Part shown: piece after piece, positions 36,864 to 44,921 of the stretch | How the letters are laid out: each line of letters begins with the position of its first letter | Position numbering within the stretch: position 1 is the stretch's first letter | NCBI RefSeq assembly: GCF_023333585.1 | Contig: NZ_JAIQZN010000022.1 | Span: forward strand, 20,707-84,706 | DNA: 64,000 nucleotides | DNA from: Argonema antarcticum A004/B2 | GTDB taxonomy: Bacteria; Cyanobacteriota; Cyanobacteriia; Cyanobacteriales; Aerosakkonemataceae | Direction of reading: 5' to 3' | Position numbers and translations under genes: made by a program | The notes under the pieces: generated by a model | Database searches by the model: none | What the model saw: only the letters and a program-made list of their open reading frames with translations | What the model was told of the DNA's origin: nothing

Positions 36864-36919
36864 CCTCTTCCCTCTTCCCTCTTCCCTAGCCCCTAGCCCC
36901 TAGCCCCTAGTCCCTAGCT
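36864..36919. repeat. Heptameric tandem repeats (CCTCTTC)n and (CCTAGCC)n
   Basis: Three CCTCTTC units are followed by about four CCTAGCC/CCTAGTC units between the convergent small ORF and uraD. Confidence 0.85.
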
Positions 36920-36952
36920 ATAGCAGCGCTGAATAAGAGTTTCAGAGGCGTC

Positions 36953-37441
36953 TTAGTTTGACAAACGAAACCAAGCAATCTGATAAATTTCTTGCAAAGC
37001 ACGTTCTATTTCAACTTCCCTACTATTTCCCAACCTAATAGAAAACGCATCCAGAATACTTTCCTTAGTATGATTCTTCACCGCAATAATAAAAGGAAAC
37101 GCAAACTTTTCCTTATATCCTTTATTTAGCGCCTGAAATCGTTCATACTCTTCACTACTTAACCTATCCAATCCAGCACCAGCTTGTTCATGTACGGAAG
37201 ATTTGCTCATTTTTACTTTGTTTCCTAAGTCTGGATGCGATCGCATTAATACCAGTTGTTCATCTAAACTTGCATCTCGCACCACTCCCACCATTATTTG
37301 ATGCAGCGATACTAAATCGGCAAAAGGTCGTTTGTTATACGCTTTTTCAGCTACCCAAGGAGAATCCTCAAAAATTCCACCCAAAACTTCCACAAAATCT
37401 TGCTGACTCAGTTGATTAATCTCAGATATTCTATACTTCAT
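36953..37441 (-). CDS. uraD: OHCU decarboxylase
   Basis: A 162-residue enzyme that decarboxylates 2-oxo-4-hydroxy-4-carboxy-5-ureidoimidazoline to S-allantoin, the third step of urate breakdown. Family features: the N-terminal INQLSQQDFVEVLGGIFEDSPW, the central SHPDLGNKVKM, HEQAGAGLDRLS and FAFPFIIAVKNHTK. It is the last gene of the three-gene urate operon, 64 bp after the HIU hydrolase. The length is normal for the bacterial enzyme. Confidence 0.92.
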   Translation of the reverse strand: MKYRISEINQLSQQDFVEVLGGIFEDSPWVAEKAYNKRPFADLVSLHQIMVGVVRDASLDEQLVLMRSHPDLGNKVKMSKSSVHEQAGAGLDRLSSEEYERFQALNKGYKEKFAFPFIIAVKNHTKESILDAFSIRLGNSREVEIERALQEIYQIAWFRLSN

Positions 37442-37505
37442 TTACCTACTATATTCCCTCCCGAATCTCTACATCTGCGTTAATCTGCGTTAAAAAATCA
37501 CTCCC

Positions 37506-37868
37506 CTAACTACCGCGATAGGTACTATACGCCCAAGGAGATGTTAGTAATGGTACATGATAATGAGCGTGAATATCCGCAATGCCAAAGCGAATGGGAA
37601 TGCGATCGAGAAAAGGGGGTTGAGGAGTTGTGATTAATTGTTCGTCAAAGTATTCGCCCACTGCAAATATTAACTCGTAAACTCCTACCTCTAACTCACC
37701 CTCAGCAAGTAACGGTGCATTGGTGCGTCCATCTTTATTAGTTCGCACTGTTTTTAGCAGTTTTTTACCATTATCGTGTGGAGTAAGCAACCACAGTTCT
37801 ATTTCCATATTTGCTGCGGGACAACCCTGCGTTGTATCGAGTACATGGGTAGTGAGTTTACCTGCCAT
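37506..37868 (-). CDS. uraH: 5-hydroxyisourate hydrolase (transthyretin-like)
   Basis: A 120-residue TTR-fold enzyme that hydrolyses 5-hydroxyisourate from uricase. The N-terminal LTTHVLDTTQGCPA supplies an active-site His and the C-terminus is the diagnostic YSTYRGS. A His pair near residue 104 (AHYHVPLL) also fits. It has no signal peptide, so it is cytosolic. It starts six bases after the uricase stop, indicating one operon. Confidence 0.95.
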   Translation of the reverse strand: MAGKLTTHVLDTTQGCPAANMEIELWLLTPHDNGKKLLKTVRTNKDGRTNAPLLAEGELEVGVYELIFAVGEYFDEQLITTPQPPFLDRIPIRFGIADIHAHYHVPLLTSPWAYSTYRGS

Positions 37869-37874
37869 ATTCTA

Positions 37875-38795
37875 TCAGTCTCTGGTTAGCTTTAACTCGA
37901 TCATTCCATAAGGCGGTCGCGGATCGCAATAAACTTTGATTTTTTCGTTTTCTTCTGACACAAATGCTGTATCCCAAAGTCGATTTTGAGCGGAGAAGGA
38001 AATTTCTGCCATTTGGGGGAAGCGGTTTAGCAGTCTAATACCCATTTCGTGGATGAGATGTTGGATTGATTTGCTGACAAATTCATGGAAGACAACTTGC
38101 ACAAGATCGCGTACTTGTTCGGGTGCAATGTATTGGGATAAGTCGGGTGCGATCGCATTTTCTACATCCCCATATTTCCAGTTCGCATCCAGATAGATGA
38201 ACAAGGGCCGATCGCTTTTTTCTGGCAATGTGGTATATCCATCGCGATCGAAGCTAGCAAATGAACTTCCGGTAATCTTAATTAACTCAAATCCGACGCG
38301 ACCGCATTCGTGAGATATAATCTTGATATCTTCTCCATCGCGATCGAAATTTAAGGTTGCGATCGCATAATCGTTGTGCGACCTACTAAACAACACGCCG
38401 CTATCTACAAAACTACCATTTTGAGGAACAGACGCCGCATTAAAAGGTTGTTCCTTTCCCGTTATCCGTAGCGAAGACATCTGAGGATAAGTTGCCAAAA
38501 ACTGTTTGCCAAGGAAATCGAGAAAACCTTCTAGAGTGGAACCACCGAATGCGATCGCTTGTTTCAAAACAAAGTTTTTCATCGTATCCGTAGCGACCAC
38601 ATTTCTATTATCGCCCTCAGTATAAGCTGGCAGAAAATTGTTGCCAAACACCTCAACACCAACATCCACAGCAAAAAGCGTATTTTCTCTGCCGACAAAT
38701 GGCGATTCGGGAATCTGCATCAAACCCGACATCGGTTTGGCATACGTGCGATAAAGGGTAACTTGTTCTTTGCCGTAACTGATTTTGTAGCCCAC
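37875..38795 (-). CDS. uox: Urate oxidase (uricase)
   Basis: A 306-residue cofactor-free oxidase that turns urate and O2 into 5-hydroxyisourate and H2O2. Visible signatures: YGKEQVTLYRTYAKPM at the start, the T-fold motif RPLFIYLDANWKYGD (about residues 189-203), VFHEFVSKSIQHLIHEMG and FSAQNRLWDTAF. It is the first gene of the operon uricase-HIU hydrolase-OHCU decarboxylase, divergent from puuE across a 102-bp control region. The length is typical. Confidence 0.93.
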   Translation of the reverse strand: MGYKISYGKEQVTLYRTYAKPMSGLMQIPESPFVGRENTLFAVDVGVEVFGNNFLPAYTEGDNRNVVATDTMKNFVLKQAIAFGGSTLEGFLDFLGKQFLATYPQMSSLRITGKEQPFNAASVPQNGSFVDSGVLFSRSHNDYAIATLNFDRDGEDIKIISHECGRVGFELIKITGSSFASFDRDGYTTLPEKSDRPLFIYLDANWKYGDVENAIAPDLSQYIAPEQVRDLVQVVFHEFVSKSIQHLIHEMGIRLLNRFPQMAEISFSAQNRLWDTAFVSEENEKIKVYCDPRPPYGMIELKLTRD

Positions 38796-38862
38796 TATAT
38801 ACTCCTATCCAACTTTACTTTAGGATAAAAGACTAGAATCTTTAAAATTTTACCAAATAACT

Positions 38863-38876
38863 GTAACAATAAATAC
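38863..38876. promoter_or_regulatory. Candidate NtcA-binding site between uricase operon and puuE
   Basis: GTAACAATAAATAC is a perfect GTA-N8-TAC match to the NtcA consensus, in the 102-bp gap between two divergent purine genes. It is palindromic and can serve both. It lies 21 bp before the puuE ATG and 68 bp before the uricase ATG, so activation of the uricase side is the more natural geometry. The exact spacing to a -10 box is not ideal. Confidence 0.5.
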
Positions 38877-38897
38877 CAAACCGATGAGTAAATTGCT

Positions 38898-39818
38898 ATG
38901 ACTACAGCTTACCCCCGCGATATGGTCGGTTACGGTGCCAATCCACCCCATCCACAATGGCCGGGAGATGCCCGCATTGCTTTACAAATCGTGATGAATT
39001 ACGAAGAAGGTTCCGAATATTCTATCCCCGATGGCGATAACCATTCAGAAACTTATTTGTGGGAAGTTCCCGGTGCTTCAATGGGGCCAGGAAATCGCGA
39101 TTTAATCGTCGAATCAGTTTATGAATATGGCAGTCGGGCGGGGTTCTGGCGGCTGATGCGCTTGTTTGCCGATCGCAACATCAAAATCACCGTTTTTGGT
39201 GCTGCACTGGCTTTAGAGCGCAATCCAGGGGCGGCAAAAGCGATCGTTGAGGCTGGATACGATATCTGCTGCCACGGTTGGCGCTGGATTGGGTATCACC
39301 TGCTAGGTGAAGAGGAGGAACGCGAACATATTCAGCGTGCCATTAAATCCCTGGAAAAAACAACAGGTAGCCGTCCCTTGGGTTGGTATTGTCGCTACGC
39401 ACCGAGTTTAAATACCCGCCGTTTAATAGTAGAAGAAGGTGGTTTTCTCTACGATTCCGACGTCTATAATGATGACTTACCCTATTGGGTGGAAGTTGAA
39501 AAAAAACCGCATTTAGTCATTCCTTATACACTAGATAATAATGATATGAAATTCTCGGTTGCACCTGGATTTAACACTGGCGATGATTTTTTTACTTATC
39601 TCAAAGATGCCTTTGATGTTCTCTACAAAGAAGGTGAAACAGCGCCAAAAATGATGTCAGTTGGATTGCATACCAGACTCGCGGGACGACCGGGAAGAAC
39701 GGCAGCATTGGCGCGATTTTTAGACTACGTAAAAAAGCACGATAAAGTTTGGATTTGTCGCCGCATTGATATTGCGAAACATTGGATTGAACATCATCCT
39801 TACCAGCCGAAAACTTGA
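38898..39818 (+). CDS. puuE: Allantoinase PuuE (polysaccharide-deacetylase fold)
   Basis: A 306-residue enzyme of the metal-independent allantoinase family. The start YPRDMVGYGANPPHPQWPG and the block NYEEGSEYSIPDGD are family signatures, and GYDICCHGWRWIGYHLL and GWYCRYAPSLNTRR follow. It opens the ring of allantoin to allantoate. It is divergent from the uricase operon, so a single control region covers urate to allantoate. No allantoicase or ureidoglycolate enzyme is in the window. Confidence 0.93.
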   Translation: MTTAYPRDMVGYGANPPHPQWPGDARIALQIVMNYEEGSEYSIPDGDNHSETYLWEVPGASMGPGNRDLIVESVYEYGSRAGFWRLMRLFADRNIKITVFGAALALERNPGAAKAIVEAGYDICCHGWRWIGYHLLGEEEEREHIQRAIKSLEKTTGSRPLGWYCRYAPSLNTRRLIVEEGGFLYDSDVYNDDLPYWVEVEKKPHLVIPYTLDNNDMKFSVAPGFNTGDDFFTYLKDAFDVLYKEGETAPKMMSVGLHTRLAGRPGRTAALARFLDYVKKHDKVWICRRIDIAKHWIEHHPYQPKT

Positions 39819-39885
39819 CGATGCTGAAACTAAAGTAGGTTGGATTGAGCGATCGCAAAACCTAACCTAAAATTATACAACTTTA

Positions 39886-40554
39886 CTAAAGATTCCCGTA
39901 TCTTTCCACTATTTTGAATTGTTGCCATAGGCGCGTTGTTGAACTTGTCTCCTGTTGAGTGTTTGCGATCGCAAAACTCTGTTGTTCGGACTCAGTTGCT
40001 TTAGCATATTCGCCCAGATAACGGTAAGCACTTACCAAATTGTTCAAACAAAGCGCCTCCCCTCGGCTGTTTTTAAGTTGTCGTTGGATGGCTAAACTTT
40101 TTTGATAGTAATCAATTGCTTTTGGATAGTCACCCTGAGAATAGTAAACAGTTCCTAAATTTCCCAAAGCATCCGCCTCCTCTTGGCGGTCTTTTATATC
40201 GCGTGCGATCGCTAAATCTTGCTCAAGATATTCGATCGCTTTTTCACGATCGTCTAGCAAAAAGTAAGCATATCCAATATTTCCCAAAGACCGCCCTTCA
40301 CCTCGGCGGTCTTTAATTTCCCGGTAGATAGTCAGTGCCTTTTGCCAAGACTCCAAAGCCGCCTCAAATTGACGGTTTTTTAGCCCTTCCTCAAACCCTT
40401 GTTGTTGCAGTCGGTCGGCTTCAGCTTGGCGTTCCTGTACTGTTTTAGCCTGTACTGGGTTAGTAAATAATGATGCTGAAAAATTGAGTGATAAAGGCGC
40501 TTGAACAGAAACTAACAGGCTAATCAATGCTAGGATTTTAATTGTGAATTGCAT
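39886..40554 (-). CDS. Exported TPR protein
   Basis: A 222-residue protein with a signal peptide (hydrophobic IKILALISLLVSVQAPLSL, cleavage near NPVQA, residue about 35) and four TPR units of 40 residues (about 48-205), such as GNLGTVYYSQGDYPKAIDYYQKSL. It is presumably a periplasmic scaffold. It lies inside the purine locus but has no obvious role there. The TPR units are like those of the gene at 26.8 kb. Confidence 0.82.
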   Translation of the reverse strand: MQFTIKILALISLLVSVQAPLSLNFSASLFTNPVQAKTVQERQAEADRLQQQGFEEGLKNRQFEAALESWQKALTIYREIKDRRGEGRSLGNIGYAYFLLDDREKAIEYLEQDLAIARDIKDRQEEADALGNLGTVYYSQGDYPKAIDYYQKSLAIQRQLKNSRGEALCLNNLVSAYRYLGEYAKATESEQQSFAIANTQQETSSTTRLWQQFKIVERYGNL

Positions 40555-40600
40555 GGTTATTGACCTATACTATATGTACACTTACGATTTAGTCATCGCT

Positions 40601-40660
40601 CATTAGCCATTAGCAATAAAAAACCGCTAACTAATGACTAATGGCTAATGACTAATGACT
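40601..40660. repeat. Inverted and tandem repeat CATTAGCCATTAG
   Basis: CATTAGCCATTAG at 40601-40613 pairs with CTAATGGCTAATG at 40638-40650, within a run of CTAATGA heptamers between two minus-strand genes. Confidence 0.75.
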
Positions 40661-41044
40661 ATTTTGTGATTTTTTATAAGCTGCCCAACCGCCAAAATGA
40701 GAAATATCAGGCCACTGATATTGTTCCACTAACTCTTGCGGGTAAAGCATAGCGGTCACTTTTTCGCCATCTGACAAGACTACTTTTCCTGCATAAAGAT
40801 TTGGAGGTTCTGTTGAGAGCAAGTAATCGTATTGTTCAGCCGTCAACTCGTACACCTCGCCCGGAATGGCAATACCTCCGTCTTCAACTTCATAGATGCC
40901 GGGATGCCAGCCGTTTTCTACAGAGTGTAGCCGGTACTTTGGCTGGGTAACTGCCTCGTTGATAAAGTTTGCCGATTGGAGATTTTGGTGATCGGGTTGA
41001 CCGCGTAGAGCAGAGCCACAAATGAAGAAGCGTTTCGATTCCAT
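40652..41044 (-). CDS. Allophanate hydrolase C-terminal-like (GGCT-fold) protein
   Basis: A 130-residue protein beginning FFICGSALRGQPDHQNL, with a central GIYEVEDGGIAIPGEVYELTAE. This resembles the gamma-glutamylcyclotransferase-like fold and in particular the stand-alone C-terminal domain of allophanate hydrolase (AtzF). That domain converts N-carboxy intermediates of urea and allophanate breakdown. Its place between puuE and the xanthine dehydrogenase genes fits a role in purine or ureide nitrogen release. No amidase domain is nearby. The fold call is moderate; the reaction is inferred. Confidence 0.55.
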   Translation of the reverse strand: MESKRFFICGSALRGQPDHQNLQSANFINEAVTQPKYRLHSVENGWHPGIYEVEDGGIAIPGEVYELTAEQYDYLLSTEPPNLYAGKVVLSDGEKVTAMLYPQELVEQYQWPDISHFGGWAAYKKSQNSH

Positions 41045-41114
41045 TTTACTTTTAGTTGTTGATTCAATCTATTTAAAGATTATAATAAATTAACGTCGAA
41101 GTTTAGCTATGACG

Positions 41115-41220
41115 TAAGTAGGTGGGCATAATTAAACGTAAAACTCCAGGCCCTTAGAAACCCGGTTTCTTGGAGAAACCGGGTTTCTGGGTGTTCAGTT
41201 TATTGAGGCCCACCTACTTA
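41115..41220. repeat. MITE-like element, nested inverted repeats
   Basis: Outer 13-bp arms TAAGTAGGTGGGC (41115-41127) and its complement (41208-41220) enclose a perfect 15-bp hairpin, AGAAACCCGGTTTCT (41156-41170) with its complement (41174-41188). Total 106 bp. No clear target-site duplication. Confidence 0.7.
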
Positions 41221-41321
41221 ATGTCTTGCTACAAACTTTGTTACAGTTAGACAAAATGTATCCTGTTTAACTTACTTAACTTGTCGGGTAAATTAAAATT
41301 AACTAAAACTTGGGTAATTTG

Positions 41322-42146
41322 ATGGATTTGCCTAATATCGAAACATACTTACGTCCAACAAATTTACAAGCAGTCAAAACCTGGTCACCGGGATGGAGTT
41401 GGCTGGCTGGCGGCACATGGCTATTTTCTGAACCGCAACCCCATCTCAAAGTCTTGGTAGACTTAGAAAAATTGAATTGGTCGGAAATTGAAGTCACGCC
41501 AGAGGGATTGGCAATTGGTGCAACCTGCAAAATGGAGAAATTATTAAACTTTTCTTACCCCGAAAGTTGGACATCGGTAAAAGCATTGCAAAGCGCAGTT
41601 CATCATTTGGCATCCTTTAAAGTAACTAACATGGCGACTGTGGGAGGTAATATTTGTCTGGCTTTACCTGTGAGTAACTTTGCTCCTGTGATGGTAGCAC
41701 TGGAAGCAATTTATGAAATTATTAACCCAACTTCGCAATCTTATCGAGTTGACGCGATCGAATTCCAAACAGGCGCACAGCAAACTATACTCCAACCGGG
41801 AGAAGTTTTGCGGAAAATCTCGATTCCTCTGCCTAACTTGGAATGGCTTGTTAACTTTAAACGCATCGCTATTACCACCGCCGGTTATGCAGCGTCAATT
41901 GTAGTGACAGCTTATCATCCACAATCATCTCAAGTGCGGTTTGGATTGGGTGCTTGCGTTCCCGCTCCGCGCCTGATAAAGTTTTCTAGTATTCCTACAT
42001 CAGCAGAACTTTCAGAAGCTTTGTTATCTGAAATTTCCCTTTCGGAATTTATAGAAGATGACAAAGCCAGTGCTTCATATCGGCGACAAGTTACACAAAT
42101 TTTAATGCAGCGCTCGCTCGAAGAAATATTATGTCAGACTCTCTAA
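41322..42146 (+). CDS. Molybdenum hydroxylase FAD-binding subunit (xanthine dehydrogenase)
   Basis: A 274-residue FAD-domain protein of the xanthine dehydrogenase medium-subunit family. Features: the N-terminal SWLAGGTWLF segment, NMATVGGNICLALPVS (about residues 105-120, the FAD site) and LPNLEWLVNFKRI. It passes electrons from the iron-sulphur centres to NAD. The start is taken at ATG 41322. It overlaps the next gene by 16 bases, so the two subunits are coupled. It opens the plus-strand half of the purine locus. Confidence 0.88.
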   Translation: MDLPNIETYLRPTNLQAVKTWSPGWSWLAGGTWLFSEPQPHLKVLVDLEKLNWSEIEVTPEGLAIGATCKMEKLLNFSYPESWTSVKALQSAVHHLASFKVTNMATVGGNICLALPVSNFAPVMVALEAIYEIINPTSQSYRVDAIEFQTGAQQTILQPGEVLRKISIPLPNLEWLVNFKRIAITTAGYAASIVVTAYHPQSSQVRFGLGACVPAPRLIKFSSIPTSAELSEALLSEISLSEFIEDDKASASYRRQVTQILMQRSLEEILCQTL

Positions 42147-44887
42147 ACTTCCAAGTTAACGAACAAACATATACAGAAAGTATCTCACCGGGAACCAGTC
42201 TTTTAAGTTTATTAAGAAATCTCGGTTGGTATGGAGTGCATCGCGTTTGCGAATCGGGAGATTGCGGCGCTTGCACTGTTTGGGTAGATGACAAACCCAT
42301 CCATAGTTGTATTTATCCAGCAATGCGAATTGAGGAGAAATCTGTTACCACAATTGAAGGATTGGCAACTGATGGAAAGTTGTCTCCTATGCAGTCAGCT
42401 TTTCTAGAAAAACAGGGTTTTCAGTGCGGTTTCTGCACTCCTGGTGTAATTATGAGTGCTGAAAAAGTGAACTGTAAATCAGAAACTGAAATTCGTTCTG
42501 CTTTGAGAGGAAATTTATGTCGCTGTACTGGTTATCAAGCTATAATTGAAAGTATTCTTTTGGGAAGAAAGGCAGAGCCTTGCGAAGTGCGTGACCAGGT
42601 TCTACATGGTCACGAGGCTAAAGGACAGGTGGGTGAAAGTATTGCTAAGCAAGATGGCATAGAAATTGTCACGGGTAAACCTGTTTATACAGCAGATTAT
42701 ACCCCGGCTGGATTATTGCATTTAAAGGTATTGCGATCGCCACATCCTCATGCACGCATCCGCAAAATTCGCACCGACAAAGCGAAAGCAATCCCAGGAG
42801 TTCATGCTATTTTTACCCATGAAGATGTGCCGAGAATTCCCTACACCACAGCGGGTCACGCCGATCCACAGCCAGATCCTCTCGACCATTACTTATTAGA
42901 TAATAAGGTAAGATTTGTGGGCGATCGCGTTGCTGCTGTGGTTGCTGAAACTGTGGCAATTGCCGAACAAGCTTGTCAGTTAATCGAAGTTGATTATGAA
43001 ATTTTACCACATATCATCGACCCAGAGCAAGCGATGGAGCGAAATGCTGTGGTAATTCACGATGAACCAGAATCTTGTCAGATACCAGAACGCGATCGCA
43101 ATATCGCCGGAAAAGTTATCTTAGAAAAAGGTAACATCGAACAAGGTTTCGCCGCAGCCGATTTAATTATCGAAAATACCTACAATCTACCAGCAGTTCA
43201 GCACGTCCACTTAGAACCCCACATCAGCACCAGTTGGCTAGACGAAGACGGAACCCTGGTAATTCGTTCCAGCACACAAGTACCTTTCCATTGCCAAACA
43301 TTACTATCTAAAATCTTCGATTTACCCAAAGACAAGATCAGAGTATTCAAAGCTAAAATCGGCGGCGGATTTGGCAACAAACAAGAAATTCTCACTGAAG
43401 ACCTTTGTGCCTTTGTCACTCTCAAAACAGGTCGTCCCGTGCAATGGGAATTCACCCGCACAGAAGAGTTCACCGCCACAAATAGCCGCCATGCGATGAA
43501 AATTCAACTCAAAACAGGAGTAAAATTAGATGGTACTATTGTAGCTCAAGATATGGCAGCCATTTCCAATACTGGCGCTTACGGAAATCACGCCACAACA
43601 GTTGTTTATCTTACAGGTTGTTTCCCTCTTGGACTATATCGTTGTGCCAATCAAAAATTTGTCGGTCATGCGGTTTATACTAACACAATGCCAGCCGGAG
43701 CATTTCGCGGCTATGGTGCAACTCAAGGCAGCTTTGCGGTAGAATCACAATTAGATGAAATTGCTCAACGATTAAATATAGACCCGCTGGAATTGCGATT
43801 AAAAAACATTATTAGTGCAGATGATGTCCTGACATTAGGAAGTAAAGGCGATGACCATTTTCATGTAGTTGGTAGTTATGGGATTGTTGAATGTTTCGAT
43901 AAAGTAAGTCAAGCACTTGGCTATATTTCGGGAATGCAACCAATAGTAAACGGTCATCTGCGACGCGGGTTTGGATTTGCGGTAGGAATGCAAGCAAGTG
44001 GTTTAGCAAAAATTCATACTGCCTGTGTTAAAATATCTCTTAAAACCGATGGAAAATTTGAACTGAGAACAGGATCGATCGATGTTGGTACAGGTTCCGA
44101 TACTACCCTCAGACAAATTGCCGCTCAAGTGCTTGGCGTTTCTATTGCCGATATTGAACTGATAGCAGGTGATACCCAAACCACACCTTACGATTCAGGT
44201 TCTTACGCTTCAGCAACTATTTATATTTCCGGTCAAGCAGTGAATTTAGCCGCACAGAAATTGCGAGATAAGATACTGGAATTAGCAGCGCAAATATTGC
44301 GATCGCCACAATTAATCATAGCAGATAACAAGGTGAAATCGCCAACCGCAGAAATATCTCTTTTAGAAATAGCTCAACAAGCAGAAAATTTATCAGCAGA
44401 ATCGGAATATGCCGCCGATAAATGTTCCATGACCTTTGCGGTACAAGGTGTAGAAGTAGAAGTCGATACCGAAACCGGACATATAAAAGTTTTGCGTTCT
44501 ATCCAAGCAATTGATATCGGCAAAGCAATCAATCCCAGAATTTGTGAAGGTCAAGCAATAGGCGGTATGATAATGGGATTGGGTTATGCTTTATCCGAAG
44601 AACTGCGAATAGACGAACAGGGAAAAATCCTCAATCCCAGGTTAAGAACCTATCAACTTCCCACCGCCTTAGACGTGCCAGCAATGCAAGTATTTTTAGT
44701 AGAAAAAGCCGATCCTAATGGGCCATTTGGGGCGAAAGGAATTGGGGAAATTGGTGCTAATTGTACTGCGCCTGCGATCGCAAATGCGATCGCTCATGCT
44801 ACTGGTATAAGATTAACCCAATTACCGATGACACCCGAAAGAGTTTGGAGACATTTGAAGCGATCGCTGTTTTCAATTAGGGAGTAG
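42131..44887 (+). CDS. Xanthine dehydrogenase, fused [2Fe-2S] and molybdopterin subunit
   Basis: A 918-residue fusion. Residues 1-80 are a plant-type ferredoxin domain with Cys40, Cys45, Cys48 and Cys60; residues 85-150 a second [2Fe-2S] domain with Cys99, Cys102, Cys130 and Cys132; from about 165 on, the molybdenum-cofactor part with IGGGFGNKQE, GAFRGYGATQGS and GAKGIGEIGANC, whose Glu is the usual catalytic base. Together with the FAD subunit this is a complete molybdenum hydroxylase. The uricase, HIU hydrolase and allantoinase genes nearby make xanthine the likely substrate; a related purine or aldehyde cannot be ruled out. A strong terminator follows the stop. Confidence 0.9.
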   Translation: MSDSLNFQVNEQTYTESISPGTSLLSLLRNLGWYGVHRVCESGDCGACTVWVDDKPIHSCIYPAMRIEEKSVTTIEGLATDGKLSPMQSAFLEKQGFQCGFCTPGVIMSAEKVNCKSETEIRSALRGNLCRCTGYQAIIESILLGRKAEPCEVRDQVLHGHEAKGQVGESIAKQDGIEIVTGKPVYTADYTPAGLLHLKVLRSPHPHARIRKIRTDKAKAIPGVHAIFTHEDVPRIPYTTAGHADPQPDPLDHYLLDNKVRFVGDRVAAVVAETVAIAEQACQLIEVDYEILPHIIDPEQAMERNAVVIHDEPESCQIPERDRNIAGKVILEKGNIEQGFAAADLIIENTYNLPAVQHVHLEPHISTSWLDEDGTLVIRSSTQVPFHCQTLLSKIFDLPKDKIRVFKAKIGGGFGNKQEILTEDLCAFVTLKTGRPVQWEFTRTEEFTATNSRHAMKIQLKTGVKLDGTIVAQDMAAISNTGAYGNHATTVVYLTGCFPLGLYRCANQKFVGHAVYTNTMPAGAFRGYGATQGSFAVESQLDEIAQRLNIDPLELRLKNIISADDVLTLGSKGDDHFHVVGSYGIVECFDKVSQALGYISGMQPIVNGHLRRGFGFAVGMQASGLAKIHTACVKISLKTDGKFELRTGSIDVGTGSDTTLRQIAAQVLGVSIADIELIAGDTQTTPYDSGSYASATIYISGQAVNLAAQKLRDKILELAAQILRSPQLIIADNKVKSPTAEISLLEIAQQAENLSAESEYAADKCSMTFAVQGVEVEVDTETGHIKVLRSIQAIDIGKAINPRICEGQAIGGMIMGLGYALSEELRIDEQGKILNPRLRTYQLPTALDVPAMQVFLVEKADPNGPFGAKGIGEIGANCTAPAIANAIAHATGIRLTQLPMTPERVWRHLKRSLFSIRE

Positions 44888-44921
44888 GCGATCTTGATAA
44901 AATCAAGATCGCACCTTTTTT
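44888..44921. terminator. Perfect 11-bp stem terminator after xanthine dehydrogenase
   Basis: GCGATCTTGAT (44888-44898) pairs with ATCAAGATCGC (44902-44912), followed by ACCTTTTTT. It begins at the base after the stop codon, so the transcript ends here and xdhC 6.4 kb further on must have its own promoter. Confidence 0.85.
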
